A DNA stretch of 64,000 bases from Lysobacter sp. Root494. GTDB taxonomy: Bacteria; Pseudomonadota; Gammaproteobacteria; Xanthomonadales; Xanthomonadaceae. The stretch lies in assembly GCF_001427225.1 (NCBI RefSeq), contig NZ_LMFH01000001.1:63312-127311 (forward strand). Reading direction: 5' to 3'. A program made the translations under genes and the position numbers. Position 1 is the stretch's first letter, and every line of letters starts with the position of its first letter. Shown here in pieces: positions 48,683 to 59,400 of this stretch. The notes under the pieces were generated by a model, which saw only the letters and a program-made list of their open reading frames with translations, was not told where the DNA came from and did not search any database.

Positions 48683-49198
48683 TTACTTCAGGTTTGAAAC
48701 CATCCAGTCCACCGTGGCCTTGACCTGTTCCTCGGTCAGGGCCGGGTTGCCGCCCTTCGCGGGCATCACACCGGCGCTGCCGGTGAAGCCTTCGATCGCG
48801 TGCTTGTACAGCGTGTCCTTGCCCTGCGCGATGCGCGCGCCCCAGTGGGCCTGATCGAGGGTCGGGGCACCGCCCGCGCCGGAGGTGTGGCAGCCGGTGC
48901 AGAGCTGGCCAAAGATCACCGAGCCGTCGGTGGTGCCGCCATAGGCGACCTGCGAAGCGGCCTGCGCAGCGGCGGCGGCCTTCGCGGCTGCCTGCGCGGC
49001 GGCACCAGTGCTGCCGGCGTAGACCGCGCCGGCGGGCGCGATGCGCGCCTGCGTCTTCTTGGCGGCGATCGGGTTGACCTCTGGCGGCAGCTGCAGGTGC
49101 ACGTAATAGGCACCGGCCATGAGGCCCAGCGTGACCAGCATGAGGAAGCCGATCACCAGGGAGAATTTCTTGAGGAATTCGAGATCGTAATTGCGCAC
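48683..49198 (-). CDS. Cytochrome c5 family protein, membrane-anchored
   Basis: The 171-residue product has an uncleaved N-terminal membrane helix (about residues 11-32, FSLVIGFLMLVTLGLMAGAY). An alanine-rich linker (AAAQAAAKAAAAAQAASQ) follows, then one c-type haem domain with CTGCH at residues 100-104 and a probable axial methionine 145 in GVMPAKGG. It should carry electrons in the periplasm at the inner membrane. The start is GTG at 49198 (reading VRNYDLEF), preceded by GGAACAG. Its own terminator follows. Confidence 0.93.
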   Translation of the reverse strand: MRNYDLEFLKKFSLVIGFLMLVTLGLMAGAYYVHLQLPPEVNPIAAKKTQARIAPAGAVYAGSTGAAAQAAAKAAAAAQAASQVAYGGTTDGSVIFGQLCTGCHTSGAGGAPTLDQAHWGARIAQGKDTLYKHAIEGFTGSAGVMPAKGGNPALTEEQVKATVDWMVSNLK

Positions 49199-49343
49199 GA
49201 GGGACTGTTCCTGAGGCTTGTTCCCGGAGCCGCGGAGGGCCGTGCCCGCCGGGTCAAAGAGCGCGAATTATTCCAGAAGCGCGGGGCTGGCGCGAGTTTT
49301 CCGGTGCGCCGGGCGTCCCGGTCCGGACAATCACGGGTGGAAT

Positions 49344-50240
49344 TCAGGCCTCGAAGCCGGCCGCCGTCGCCGGCGGCTCCCCGGCGATGTCGCGCCACAG
49401 GTGGTACATGACGCCGAACATCACCACGTACAGCACCAGCACGAACACCATGTAGAGCGGCAGGAACACCACCACGGCCAGCACCGGATGCAGCAGGCCC
49501 AGGATCCCCGCGACCAGCACCAGCACCAGGCCCGCCGCCATCATCAGCGCGAAGGCGACCGCCGCCATAACCAGCAGCGGCAGCAGGTTGCGCGCCGCGC
49601 CGGCGAGGCCATCGGCGAGTGCCCCGCCCAGGCCGCGATCGCGCAATGCAACCTGGCCGAAGCCGACCGCGAACACCGCCGCGACGAACAACGCGAACAA
49701 CCCGCCCAGGCTGAAGAGGCCACCGAGGCCTTCCGGTGGAGGCGGCAGTTGCGCCGGCTTGTCCGGAGTAGCGTGCTGCAACAGCTGGGCCACGCTCACG
49801 TACCAGTCCTGCAGGTTCTCAAGCGCATGTCCGAACAGCGCAAACAGCAGCGACAGCGCGCCCAGCTGCACCAGCAGCATGATGAAACTGAAGCCGATCA
49901 GCCGCTGCGCATCGTGCGCGTTGCGGAACGGCGCGAGCACGTCGGCGGCGTGCGCGGGCTCGCCGCGTTCGCTGCGGTCGATGACGCGCAGGTAGCCGCC
50001 CATCAGCGGCCCCAGCAGCACGACGGCCAGCACGGTGGTGAGCGCCGCGATAAGCGTCGCGCCGCCCACACCCGGCTTCAGCACCGAATGCGCGAACGCC
50101 TGCAGGAAGCCCGGGATCAGCGCGGCCACCATGATCAGGGTCGCGCCGCCAAAGATCGCGCGCGGGTTGTGGCGCCCGGAATTGAAGCCGCGTTTCAGCC
50201 AGGCGAGGCCGGCGAGCGGGCCGTTGGCGCGAGTGGTCAT
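49344..50240 (-). CDS. Multi-pass membrane protein, BPSS1780-like
   Basis: The 298-residue product has about six strongly hydrophobic segments. They include ATLIMVAALIPGFLQAFAHS, ATLIAALTTVLAVVLLGPLM, IGFSFIMLLVQLGALSLLFA and PLYMVFVLVLYVVMFGVMYH. A proline-rich loop (LPPPPEGL) lies in the middle. GPLMGGYLRVIDR with GEPAHAADVLAPF and RDIAGEP near the C-terminus recall the BPSS1780 family of unknown function; that assignment is from memory. The ATG at 50240 follows GGAGATG at a long spacing. Neighbours give no role. Confidence 0.75.
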   Translation of the reverse strand: MTTRANGPLAGLAWLKRGFNSGRHNPRAIFGGATLIMVAALIPGFLQAFAHSVLKPGVGGATLIAALTTVLAVVLLGPLMGGYLRVIDRSERGEPAHAADVLAPFRNAHDAQRLIGFSFIMLLVQLGALSLLFALFGHALENLQDWYVSVAQLLQHATPDKPAQLPPPPEGLGGLFSLGGLFALFVAAVFAVGFGQVALRDRGLGGALADGLAGAARNLLPLLVMAAVAFALMMAAGLVLVLVAGILGLLHPVLAVVVFLPLYMVFVLVLYVVMFGVMYHLWRDIAGEPPATAAGFEA

Positions 50241-50307
50241 TACGGATGCATCTCCAGCAAAAAAGGCGTAGCCGCAAGATGCGGCCGCACACAGGGAATT
50301 CCAGCGA

Positions 50308-51030
50308 TCAGCGCGGCAGCCCGCGCGCGTGGCGAACGAAGCGGCGCAGTACCAGCCGTGCATGCGGGGTCGCGCTCACGCTGCGCGCCAGCTGCCTGTG
50401 GCAGCGGCCTTCTCGGGCGAGCGCTTCCTCGCGGGCGCGCACGTAGCCGCGCATGTGCGTGGCGGAAAATTCGGGATGGAACTGGACGCCCCAGGCGCGA
50501 TCGCCCCAACGGAACGCGTGGCAGGCATCGTGCACCGACTTCGCCAGCACCGTCGCGCCTTCCGGCGCGCGCAGCACGCTCTGCAGGTGCGTGGCCTGCG
50601 CGGGAAACTGCGCGGGCAGGCCGGAAAACAGCGGATCGTTCTCCGCCTGCGGGTGCAGCTCCAGCTGCACGGTGCCCATCTCGCGTCCGGCCGGGTGGTA
50701 ATCGACTTCGCCACCCAGCGCATGCGCGATCAGCTGGTGGCCGTAGCAGATGCCGAACAGCGGCATGCCTTCGTGCGCGGCGTCGCGCAGCCATTGCGCG
50801 GAACGCTCGCTCCACTCGTGGCGGTCGGTGACCATCGCGCCCGAACCGGTGACGATCGTACCGGCGAAGCCTTCGCGCGAAGGCAGCGACTCGCCGGCTT
50901 CGACGTTCACTACGACGGCTTCGTCGGCCTGCAGTCCGGCGGCGACGCGGATCCAGTGCGGAAAGCCGCGATGGCGGCGCATGGAGGCGACCGGCTGGCC
51001 GGTTTCTAGAATCAGGAAAGGAGCATTCAC
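50308..51030 (-). CDS. Class I glutamine amidotransferase (GMP synthase-like domain)
   Basis: The 240-residue stand-alone amidotransferase has the nucleophile cysteine 95 in [16 protein letters not shown] and the histidine/glutamate pair in [34 protein letters not shown] precedes the active site. Such single-domain proteins take ammonia from glutamine for an unknown acceptor, or hydrolyse gamma-glutamyl compounds. The start is GTG at 51030; no ATG exists in frame before the first strand. It is divergent from glyQ with 94 bp between. Confidence 0.9.
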   Translation of the reverse strand: MNAPFLILETGQPVASMRRHRGFPHWIRVAAGLQADEAVVVNVEAGESLPSREGFAGTIVTGSGAMVTDRHEWSERSAQWLRDAAHEGMPLFGICYGHQLIAHALGGEVDYHPAGREMGTVQLELHPQAENDPLFSGLPAQFPAQATHLQSVLRAPEGATVLAKSVHDACHAFRWGDRAWGVQFHPEFSATHMRGYVRAREEALAREGRCHRQLARSVSATPHARLVLRRFVRHARGLPR

Positions 51031-51086
51031 GGGCGTTGAAAGGGCTTGGAAAACGGCGGAAAACCAGTGGCGGCAAGCCTCGCGGC

Positions 51087-51092
51087 TATACT
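51087..51092 (+). promoter_or_regulatory. Candidate -10 box of glyQS
   Basis: TATACT lies 33 bp upstream of the glyQ ATG, fitting a short leader. The -35 region is not clear. No T-box-like leader is present. Confidence 0.4.
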
Positions 51093-51124
51093 ACCGCGCT
51101 TTGCCCCGCGGCCTTTCCGAACCC

Positions 51125-52063
51125 ATGTCACAAGCCAGCGCGCCGCCTTCCCCGATCACGTTCCAACAGCTGATCCAGCGCCTCAACGCGTACTGGGCCG
51201 AACGCGGCTGCGTGCTGATCCAGCCGCTGGACCTCGAAGTCGGCGCCGGCACCTTTCATCCCGCGACCTTCCTGCGCGCGCTGGGCCCGGAGCCGTGGAA
51301 TGCGGCTTACGTGCAACCCTGCCGTCGTCCCACCGATGGCCGTTACGGCGAGAACCCGAACCGCCTGCAGCGCTACTACCAGTACCAGGTGGTGATGAAG
51401 CCCTCGCCCGACAACATCGTCGAGCTCTACTTCGATTCGCTGAAGGCACTCGGCGTCGATCCGCTGGTGCACGACCTGCGCCTGGTCGAGGACAACTGGG
51501 AATCGCCGACGCTCGGCGCCTGGGGCCTGGGCTGGGAAGTGTGGTTGAACGGCATGGAAGTCACCCAGTTCACCTATTTCCAGCAGGCCGGCGGCATCGA
51601 GTGCCGGCCGGTGCTCGGCGAGATCACCTACGGCCTCGAGCGCCTGTGCATGTATCTGCAGAATGTCGACAACGTGTACGACCTGATCTGGACGCACGGC
51701 CCCGACGGTACGCCGGTCACTTATGGCGACGTGTACCACCAGAACGAAGTCGAGCAGTCGGCGTACAACTTCGAGCACGCGAATGTCGAGGAACTCTTCC
51801 ATCGCTTCGACGCCTGTGAGGCCGAAGCGCAGAAGCTGATCGAACTCGGCCTGCCGCTGCCCGCCTACGACCAGGTCTGCAAGGCCTCGCACTGCTTCAA
51901 CCTGCTCGACGCGCGCCGCGCGATCTCGGTGACCGAGCGCCAGCGTTACATCCTGCGCGTGAGAAAGATCGCGCAGGGCGTGGCCGAGGCGTATTACGCG
52001 CAGCGGGAGAAGCTCGGATTCCCCGTGCTCAACAAGCAGAAGAACACGCAGGAGGTCGCGTGA
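51125..52063 (+). CDS. glyQ: Glycine--tRNA ligase alpha subunit
   Basis: The 312-residue catalytic subunit activates glycine with ATP and charges tRNA-Gly as an alpha2beta2 enzyme. Its sequence closely follows the family: [80 protein letters not shown] and [19 protein letters not shown]. The ATG at 51125 gives the usual N-terminus. Its TGA overlaps the glyS start in TGATG, which has AGGAGG upstream. Confidence 0.98.
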   Translation: MSQASAPPSPITFQQLIQRLNAYWAERGCVLIQPLDLEVGAGTFHPATFLRALGPEPWNAAYVQPCRRPTDGRYGENPNRLQRYYQYQVVMKPSPDNIVELYFDSLKALGVDPLVHDLRLVEDNWESPTLGAWGLGWEVWLNGMEVTQFTYFQQAGGIECRPVLGEITYGLERLCMYLQNVDNVYDLIWTHGPDGTPVTYGDVYHQNEVEQSAYNFEHANVEELFHRFDACEAEAQKLIELGLPLPAYDQVCKASHCFNLLDARRAISVTERQRYILRVRKIAQGVAEAYYAQREKLGFPVLNKQKNTQEVA

Positions 52064-54258
52064 TGTCCATGCAGCCTCTGCTGATCGAACTCGGCACCGA
52101 AGAACTCCCGGTCAAGGCCCTGTCGGGCCTCGCGCAGGCCTTCTTCGACGGCGTGCTCGATGGTTTGCACAAGCGCGGCATCGCCTTCGATCGTGGCGAT
52201 GCCAGGCCGCTGTACACGCCGCGGCGCCTTGCGGTGCGCCTGCCGGGTGTCGCGACGGAGCAGCCCGAACAGACCTCGGAAGTGCTCGGTCCGTACCTCA
52301 ACATCGCGCTCGATGCGAACGGCGAACCGACGAAAGCGCTGCAGGGTTTCGCGGCGAAGGCCGGCGTCGAATGGACCCAGCTTGCGAAGACCAGCGACAA
52401 CAAGGGCGAACGCTTCGTTCATCGTTCGGTGAAGCCGGGCGCGCGCACCGCGGCGCTGCTGCCGGAGATCATCAACGAAGCCATCGCCGCGATGCCGATC
52501 CCCAAGCCGATGCGCTGGGGTGACCACGACTACGGCTTCGCGCGGCCCGTGCACTGGCTGGTGCTGTTGCTGGGCAAGGACATCGTCGACGGTGAAGTGC
52601 TCGGCGTGCGTGCCGATCGCATGAGCCGCGGCCATCGCTTCATGTTCGACAAGCCGGTGTGGATCAACGACGCGGGCGAATACGTCGAGTCGCTGCGCGG
52701 CGCGAAGGTGCTGGTTGATCCCGACGAGCGCCGCGCCCGCATCGTGCACGAGGTTGAAACCGCCGCGCAGGCATCCGGTGGCACCGCGCGCATCGACGCC
52801 GGCATCCTCGAGGAAGTGAACGGCCTCACCGAGTGGCCCAGCGCGGTCGCCTGCAGCTTCGATCGCGACTTCCTCGCGGTGCCGCAGGAAGCGCTGATCG
52901 CGACGATGGAAGCCAACCAGAAGTTCTTCCCGGTGCTCGATGCCGGCGGCAAGCTGAGCGAACGCTTCATCGGCATCGCCAACATCGAGTCGAAGAACGA
53001 CGCCGAAGTGCGAAAGGGCTACGAGCGCGTGATCCGCCCGCGCTTCGCCGACGCGCAGTTTTTCTTTACCGAGGACATGAAGCAGGGCCTCGCCTCGATG
53101 GCCGAAGGCCTGAAGACGGTGACCTACCAGGCGAAGCTCGGCACCGTCGCCGACAAGGTCGCGCGCGTTGCGGTATTGGCCGAAGCGATCGCGCCGCAGG
53201 TCGGCGTCGATCCCGCGCTGGCACGCAAGGCCGCGGAGCTGTCGAAGGCCGACCTGCAGTCACGGCTGGTCAACGAATTCCCCGAGTTGCAGGGCGTCGC
53301 CGGGCGCTACTACGCCGCAGTGGAAAACCAACTGCTGGAAGTCGCCAACGCGATCGACGAGGCGTACATGCCGCGCTTCGCCGGTGATGCGATCGCGCCG
53401 TCGAAGCTGGGGCAGGTGCTGGCGATTGCGGAGCGGCTGGACACGCTGGCCGGTGGTTTTGCTGCTGGGCTGAAGCCAACCGGCAATAAGGATCCATTTG
53501 CGTTGCGCCGAAATGCACTGGGTCTGGCACGCACCATCATGGATGGCGGCGTGGACATTTCGCTCGCTTATTTTCTGTACATGGCTGTCGAACTCGTCGA
53601 TAACGCAGTAAACAATGTGCGAGATCAAAGGGTCGAGGCCATCGCAGAGCGAGCACGAGCGAACGGACTTTCGGTCCTGATCCCGAGCGAAGCCGAAAGG
53701 CTGGAGATTGGTGAAGCTACACGCAAGAACGTGCTTGTTAAGCGGGCCTTTGAGATCTTTTCGTTTATCAGCGATCGGTTGATTTCTTACTACGAGGGCT
53801 TGGGTGTTGATCAAAGGCAGCTGTTTGCTGTGTTTGAAGTTGGGCCTCATTCACTGGTAGACGTTACTCAGCGCCTCAAAGCCATCAGTGAGTTCGCCAA
53901 ACTCCCCGAAGCCGAGGCCCTCGCCGCCGCCAACAAGCGCATCCGCAACATCCTGAAGAAGGTTGAAGGCGAGCTGCCGACCGCCATCGATCCGTCGCGC
54001 TACACCGAAGCGGCCGAACGCGACCTCGGCGACGCCGTCGACGCCGCCTGCAACGACACCGACGCATTGCTGCAGAACCGCGACTACGTCGCCGTGCTCG
54101 GCCGCCTCGCCCGCCTGCGTCCGCAGGTCGACGCCTTCTTCGACAAGGTGATGGTCAACGTCGACGACATGGCCGTGCGCAACAACCGCCTGGCCCTGCT
54201 GAAGCGCCTCAGCGATCGCCTCGGCAGCGTCGCGGCGATCGAGCATCTGTCGATCTGA
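52063..54258 (+). CDS. glyS: Glycine--tRNA ligase beta subunit, with an internal low-GC segment
   Basis: The 731-residue tRNA-binding subunit begins [20 protein letters not shown] and contains MEANQKFFPVLD, KNDAEVRKGYERVIRPRFAD, YQAKLGTVADKVARVAVLAE and GLKPTGNKDPFALRR. A C-terminal anticodon-binding region (LPEAEALAAANKRIRNILKK, VMVNVDDMAVRNNRLALLKR) completes it. The ATG at 52063 has AGGAGG at ideal spacing; a GTG one codon earlier is not needed. Length is normal and the frame is intact. Codons of about residues 467-606 (53461-53880) are much less GC-rich than the rest, indicating a replaced segment. Confidence 0.97.
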   Translation: MSMQPLLIELGTEELPVKALSGLAQAFFDGVLDGLHKRGIAFDRGDARPLYTPRRLAVRLPGVATEQPEQTSEVLGPYLNIALDANGEPTKALQGFAAKAGVEWTQLAKTSDNKGERFVHRSVKPGARTAALLPEIINEAIAAMPIPKPMRWGDHDYGFARPVHWLVLLLGKDIVDGEVLGVRADRMSRGHRFMFDKPVWINDAGEYVESLRGAKVLVDPDERRARIVHEVETAAQASGGTARIDAGILEEVNGLTEWPSAVACSFDRDFLAVPQEALIATMEANQKFFPVLDAGGKLSERFIGIANIESKNDAEVRKGYERVIRPRFADAQFFFTEDMKQGLASMAEGLKTVTYQAKLGTVADKVARVAVLAEAIAPQVGVDPALARKAAELSKADLQSRLVNEFPELQGVAGRYYAAVENQLLEVANAIDEAYMPRFAGDAIAPSKLGQVLAIAERLDTLAGGFAAGLKPTGNKDPFALRRNALGLARTIMDGGVDISLAYFLYMAVELVDNAVNNVRDQRVEAIAERARANGLSVLIPSEAERLEIGEATRKNVLVKRAFEIFSFISDRLISYYEGLGVDQRQLFAVFEVGPHSLVDVTQRLKAISEFAKLPEAEALAAANKRIRNILKKVEGELPTAIDPSRYTEAAERDLGDAVDAACNDTDALLQNRDYVAVLGRLARLRPQVDAFFDKVMVNVDDMAVRNNRLALLKRLSDRLGSVAAIEHLSI
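53461..53880 (+). other. Low-GC segment inside glyS, likely recombinant
   Basis: My hand count gives 221 G or C in 420 bases (about 53%), and 86 of 180 (48%) from 53701 to 53880. The 60 bases 53341-53400 hold 42 (70%) and 53881-53940 hold 41 (68%). Third positions turn A/T-rich (AAT, GAT, TTT, GTT). The reading frame is uninterrupted and both edges are abrupt, the right one near 53880. Confidence 0.85.
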
Positions 54259-54313
54259 TTGCAGGTTTGTTCGGCTGCGGGCATCGAGTTTTTTCTTGAT
54301 GCTGCACCAGCTC

Positions 54314-54346
54314 CGCTCGTCATCTCGGCTTTCGCCGGGATGACGA
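54314..54346. repeat. Single REP-like hairpin after glyS
   Basis: CGCTCGTCATCTCGGCTTTC followed by GCCGGGATGACGA is a relative of the arms of the REPIN elements elsewhere in the window. It has the stem CGTCATC...GATGACG and may mark the 3' end of the glyQS transcript. Confidence 0.6.
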
Positions 54347-54476
54347 ATTCGTAGCCGATGGATGCGCACAGGCGGCGGATACCACGTGGATGGCAAAATT
54401 CTCACGTCCCCCGCGCGCACCAACCTCCCCACATTTCGTTAATCCCCTTTTGACCAACGCCCGGTATCCTCGACCG

Positions 54477-56414
54477 ATGCGCGGCTTCCCCCGACCGATC
54501 GCCCTTCGACTGCCCGCCATCGGCCTGCATCTCCTGCTGGCATGCGGTCTTCTCTTCGCCGCAGGCGCACAAGCCGCCACGGTCACCGCCGTCGACGTGC
54601 GCGGACTCGACGAAACGATGGCGCTCAACGTGCGCGTTTCGCTGTCGCTGGTGGACGCGATCGGCAAGGACCTCTCGGGCCGCCGCCTCGCCTATCTCCT
54701 GCGCGAAGCGGAGAACGAAACCCGCGAGGCGCTCGAGCCCTTCGGTTACTACTCGCCGAAGATCGTCGTCGAGCGCACCCGCGATGGCGTGACCACGGTC
54801 GTGGGCGAATCCGCTTCGGGCACGACGCCCGCGCCCACCGCGCCGGCGAATGCCGAAGTGCCGACCGCCAACAGCGAAGCCACGCCGCCCGGCGAACGCC
54901 GCGCGAACACCTCGCCGGTCACCGTCACGATCACGGTGGACCTCGGCGAGCCGGTCACCGTGCGGCGTTCCAACCTCGCCATCGAAGGCGAGGGCGGCAA
55001 CGACAAGTACCTGCGCCAGGACCTCGGCGAATTCGTGCCGCAGACCGGCGACGTTTTCGACCACGCGCTGTACGAAGCGAGCAAGGCGCGTATCACGCGG
55101 CGGCTGGCCGAACGTGGCTACTTCGATGCGGATTTCGCCAGCCGCCAGGTCGCGGTGACGCGCGCGGAGCATGCGGCGGACATCGACCTGGTGTGGAACA
55201 GCGGCGACCGCTACGACATGGGGCCGATCACGATCACGCAGATGCCCAAGCACATCATCCGCGACAGCCTGATCGAGAAGCTCATCTACTGGGAAGAAGG
55301 CAGCTACTACCACCAGGGCAAGCTCGATCGCTTCCGCGAATCGCTGGCCCGGCTGGATTACTTTGCCGGCATCGACATCGAGCCGCGACCGGAAGATGCC
55401 GTCGAGGGCGAGGTGCCGGTGACGGTCACGCTGACTCCGGCCAAGCGCAGCATCTACACCGCGGGTCTCAGTTACGGCACCGACAGCGGCGCCGGTGTGC
55501 GCCTCGGCCTGGAGCGTCGCTACATCAACGATCGCGGCCACAAGCTGCTGTCGCAGATCGACTGGGCGCAGAAGCGCAAGACCGCGACGGTGCAGTACCG
55601 CATCCCCGCGTTCGCGTGGCTCGATGGCTGGTACACGGTGAGCGCGCAGTTCTACGACGAGCAGAGCGATTACCTCGACACACGCAAGATGGAGCTCGTC
55701 GGCAGCCGCAGCGGCCAGGTCAACGACCGCCTCAATGCGGTGGCGTCTGTGCATGCCCTGCGCGAACGCTGGATCTTCGCCGATCTCGAGAACGGTGGCG
55801 AAGTCACACCGGTCTACAACTACGCCACCTTTTTCTATCCGTCGCTGCGCGGCGAATACATCGATGCCGATAACCGCGTGTTCCCGCGCGATGCGATCGG
55901 CATCACCGCCGAATTGCGCGGTGGCGTGGCCGGACTGGGTTCCGACGCGAGCTTCCTGCAGGCGTGGGGCGTGGGCCGCTGGTACCAGGGCATGGGCGAA
56001 CGCGATCGCCTGATCGTGCGCGGCGAAGCCGGTTACACCTTCACCAACGGCCTCGTCGACATGCCGCCGAGCCTGCGCTTCTACGCGGGCGGCGACCGCA
56101 GCATCCGTGGCTACGGCTATCGCGAAGTCGGGCCGCTGCTGGAAACGGAAAGTGGCAAGAAGTACGCGCTCGGCGCGAAGAACGTGCTGACCGGATCGGT
56201 CGAGTACGAGCATTACTTCAACGACAGCTGGGGCGCGGCGGCGTTCGTCGATACCGGCGATGCATTCGATGACCGGCCCGACTTCCACACAGGTGTCGGT
56301 GTCGGCGTGCGTTGGCGTTCGCCGGTTGGGCCGGTGCGCATCGACATCGCGCATGGACTCAACGATCCCGATTCGCAGTTCGAGATCTACCTCAACATCG
56401 GCGCGGACCTGTAG
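54477..56414 (+). CDS. tamA: Translocation and assembly module outer-membrane protein TamA
   Basis: The 645-residue Omp85-family protein has a signal peptide (LRLPAIGLHLLLACGLLFAA, cleavage near AQA) and three POTRA-like domains. A surface-antigen beta-barrel follows (AGLSYGTDSGAGVRLGLERR, LRFYAGGDRSIRGYGYREVG, FVDTGDAFDD, VRWRSPVGPVRIDIAHGLND). It ends at IGADL. With TamB it assists outer-membrane protein assembly and phospholipid movement. Between the first and second POTRA is a low-complexity stretch of about 35 residues rich in alanine, proline and threonine. The ATG at 54477 gives a normal signal peptide. tamB starts seven bases after its stop. Confidence 0.95.
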   Translation: MRGFPRPIALRLPAIGLHLLLACGLLFAAGAQAATVTAVDVRGLDETMALNVRVSLSLVDAIGKDLSGRRLAYLLREAENETREALEPFGYYSPKIVVERTRDGVTTVVGESASGTTPAPTAPANAEVPTANSEATPPGERRANTSPVTVTITVDLGEPVTVRRSNLAIEGEGGNDKYLRQDLGEFVPQTGDVFDHALYEASKARITRRLAERGYFDADFASRQVAVTRAEHAADIDLVWNSGDRYDMGPITITQMPKHIIRDSLIEKLIYWEEGSYYHQGKLDRFRESLARLDYFAGIDIEPRPEDAVEGEVPVTVTLTPAKRSIYTAGLSYGTDSGAGVRLGLERRYINDRGHKLLSQIDWAQKRKTATVQYRIPAFAWLDGWYTVSAQFYDEQSDYLDTRKMELVGSRSGQVNDRLNAVASVHALRERWIFADLENGGEVTPVYNYATFFYPSLRGEYIDADNRVFPRDAIGITAELRGGVAGLGSDASFLQAWGVGRWYQGMGERDRLIVRGEAGYTFTNGLVDMPPSLRFYAGGDRSIRGYGYREVGPLLETESGKKYALGAKNVLTGSVEYEHYFNDSWGAAAFVDTGDAFDDRPDFHTGVGVGVRWRSPVGPVRIDIAHGLNDPDSQFEIYLNIGADL

Positions 56415-56421
56415 GAGACAG

Positions 56422-59400
56422 ATGGCGAAGTGGCGCACCCCGGCGAAGCAGGCGATGACGCAGGAAGAGCGCGACGCCCACGAAGCGCGCATCGCCGAAC
56501 TGCGCGCGAAGCGGCGCGCGCGCCTGCGCTGGCTCGCGATCCGCAGCAGCATCGTCGCGGGCGTGGTGACGCTAGGTGTCGCCGCGCTGCTGTACTGGCT
56601 GCTCACCACCATCGGCGGCCGCGACGTGCTGCTCGCGCAGATCAGGCAACGCCTGCCCGCCGAAGCGGAGCTCACGTGGGAAAGCGCCGAAGGGCCCGCC
56701 TCCGGGCCGCTGGTGCTGCACGGCCTGCGCTTCACCTACGTGTTGGCGGACAAGCACGGCAACCGGGACCCAAAACATCCGCGCCTGCTCGAATTCACCG
56801 CGAAGCGCGCGATGCTCGATCCGGCACTGCGTCCGCTGTTCGGCCGCCGCCTGCGCCTGGATACCTTGCAGCTGGAAGGCGCGACGCTGGAGATTCCCGA
56901 GAGCGACGAGCCTTTCGAATTGCCACGCTGGCCCGAGTCGCTGCCGGCGATCAACCCGCCGCTTGCCTTGCAGGCCGATGACGTACGCATCGATGGTTTG
57001 CGCGTCACCCAGAACCGCGCGCCGATGATCGACGTGCGCCGGCTGCGCGCCGGGCTCGATGCGAGCGCTGGTGAACTGCACGTCGAGAAGCTCGACGCCG
57101 ACACCGATCGCGGTCACGTCGTCGCGCACGGCGATTACGTGCCGCGCGACGACTACCGCATGGACCTGGTTGCCACCGCGGTACTGCCCGCGCAGGCCGG
57201 CACGACGCCGCCCAGGCTCGGCCTCGTCGCGCACGGCGATCTGTCGCGCATGGATGTCGGCATCGGCGGGCGCGCGCCCGCGCCGGTGCGCGCGATGCTG
57301 ACGCTGCGCGGCAAGGAACAGCCACGCTGGAACCTCCGCGCGCAATCGGACGCGCTGGACATCGCGCTGCTGACACAAGGCACGCCATCGGACGCGCCGT
57401 TCGCACTGCGCTTCGATGCCGACGGCGTTGTTGGTGAGATGAACCTGCGCGGCGAATTCGCGCAGCGCGGCGCGACCGAGCCCGGCCTCGCCGTCACCGT
57501 ATTGCCGTCGAAGCTGCGTGTCGCGGACCAGGTCCTCGAAGCCAAGCCGCTTGCGCTGCGTGTCTTCGATGGCACCGCGACATTGCACGGCCGCGCTGAC
57601 TTCAACGATCCGGAAAACGCGACGCTGCGCTTCGCCGTCAACGCGCGGGGACTGAAATGGGGTGGCGCGAAGACCACGCCGAAGACGCCCGCGCAGGCCG
57701 CCAACGACACGCCCGCGATCGGCGCCGACGCGGACCTCGGCATCGCCGGCACGTTGCAGGACTGGACCGCGATCGGCCGCGCCACGCTCACGCGCGAAGG
57801 CGAGCGGGCGCAGCTGCAGTTCGACGGCCGCGGCAATGATTCGCACATGGCATTGAAGACGCTGCACGTCGCGATGCCCGCCGGTGCGCTCGATGCCACC
57901 GGCGACGTGGTTTGGAAACCCGCGCTGGGCTGGAAGCTCGATGCCGCGCTCGACGGCTTCGATCCGGGCTACTTCGCGCCGGACTGGAAGGGATCGCTCC
58001 GCGGCCGCCTCAGTACGCAGGGCGAAACGCGCACCGACGGCGGGCTCGACATCGCGGTGAATGCGCCACAACTCACTGGTCGTTTGCGCGGCCGTCCGTT
58101 GCAGGGCCGCGGCAACTTCGTGATGCGCGGTGCGGCGCCGGCCGGCGGGCAGGATTCGTACGCGGGCGATGTCGCGCTCATGCTCGGCGGCAGCCGCATC
58201 GAGGCGAAGGGCGAGGTGACGAACACGCTCGACATCGATGCGAAGTTCGAGCCGCTGCAGTTGAACGATCTGTTGCCGGAGGGCGCGGGCACCGTGCGCG
58301 GCACGGTGAAGCTCACCGGCGCACGCACCGCGCCGAACATCGACGCCGATCTCACCGGCAGCGGCGTGAGCTATGCCGGCTACAGCGCGCAGGGTTTCAG
58401 CGTGCAGGGGCGCTTGCCGTGGCGCGGCGGCAGCGGCGCGCTCGCGATCCGCGCCAACGGCGTCGACGCCGGCACCGCTATCGAAACGCTCACGCTGGAT
58501 GCGCGTGGGGCGGTCGAAAACCTGCAGCTGCAGGGTGAAGCGCGCGGCGAAATCGGCACGCTGGCGCTGAGTGGGAATGCCAGCAAGCGCGGCAGCACCT
58601 GGCAGGGCGCGCTCGCATCGCTGCAGCTCGCACCGGTGAAGGGCACGCAGTGGCAGCTGCGCCAGCCCGCGCAATTCCGTTGGGATGGACGTAGCGGTGC
58701 GCTGTCGAATGCATGCCTCGCCTCCAGCGGCGGTGGTTCGCTGTGCGCGAACGCCGACTGGCCGCGGCGCGGCCTCGACGTGCGCGGTGAAGCCTTGCCG
58801 CTCACGCTGCTGCTTCCTTATCTGCCCGAACGCAGCGACCGCCGTCCGTGGATCCTGCGCGGCGACGTCAACATCGACGCGCAGCTGCGTCCGGTCGGCA
58901 ATGCATGGCGCGGCACTGCGCACCTCACGTCGGCGAGCGGCGGCATGAAGAACAGCCCGCGCTCGCGCACCGAGTTCGTGCGCTACGCCGGCCTCGATCT
59001 GCGCGCGACCTTCGATCCGCAGCGCCTCACCGCCGAACTGCACACCACGCTCAATGACGACGGCCGCGTCGATGCGCGCATCGCCACCGGCTGGGATGCG
59101 TACGCGCCGCTGGCGGGCGAGATCGGCATCGACACCGACGAACTCACCTGGATGGAGCTGTTCTCGCCGGACATCGTCGAGCCCAAGGGCCGCCTCGAAG
59201 GCCGCGTGAGCCTGTCCGGCACGCGCGCGCAGCCGTTGCTCGGCGGCAATGCACATCTCAGCGCGTTCACTACCGAACTGCCTTCGCTCGCGATCCTGCT
59301 CCAGGACGGCGACGTGCGCCTCGACGCGCTGCCCGACGGCACCGCGCGCATTGCCGGGCGTGTCCGCTCGGGCGAGGGCACGTTGAACATCGACGGTTCA

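Noticed and set aside
53461-53880. Inserted mobile element or intein in glyS
   Set aside because: The protein keeps normal length and alignable family sequence through the patch, with no terminal repeats or intein splice motifs. Replacement by recombination fits better.
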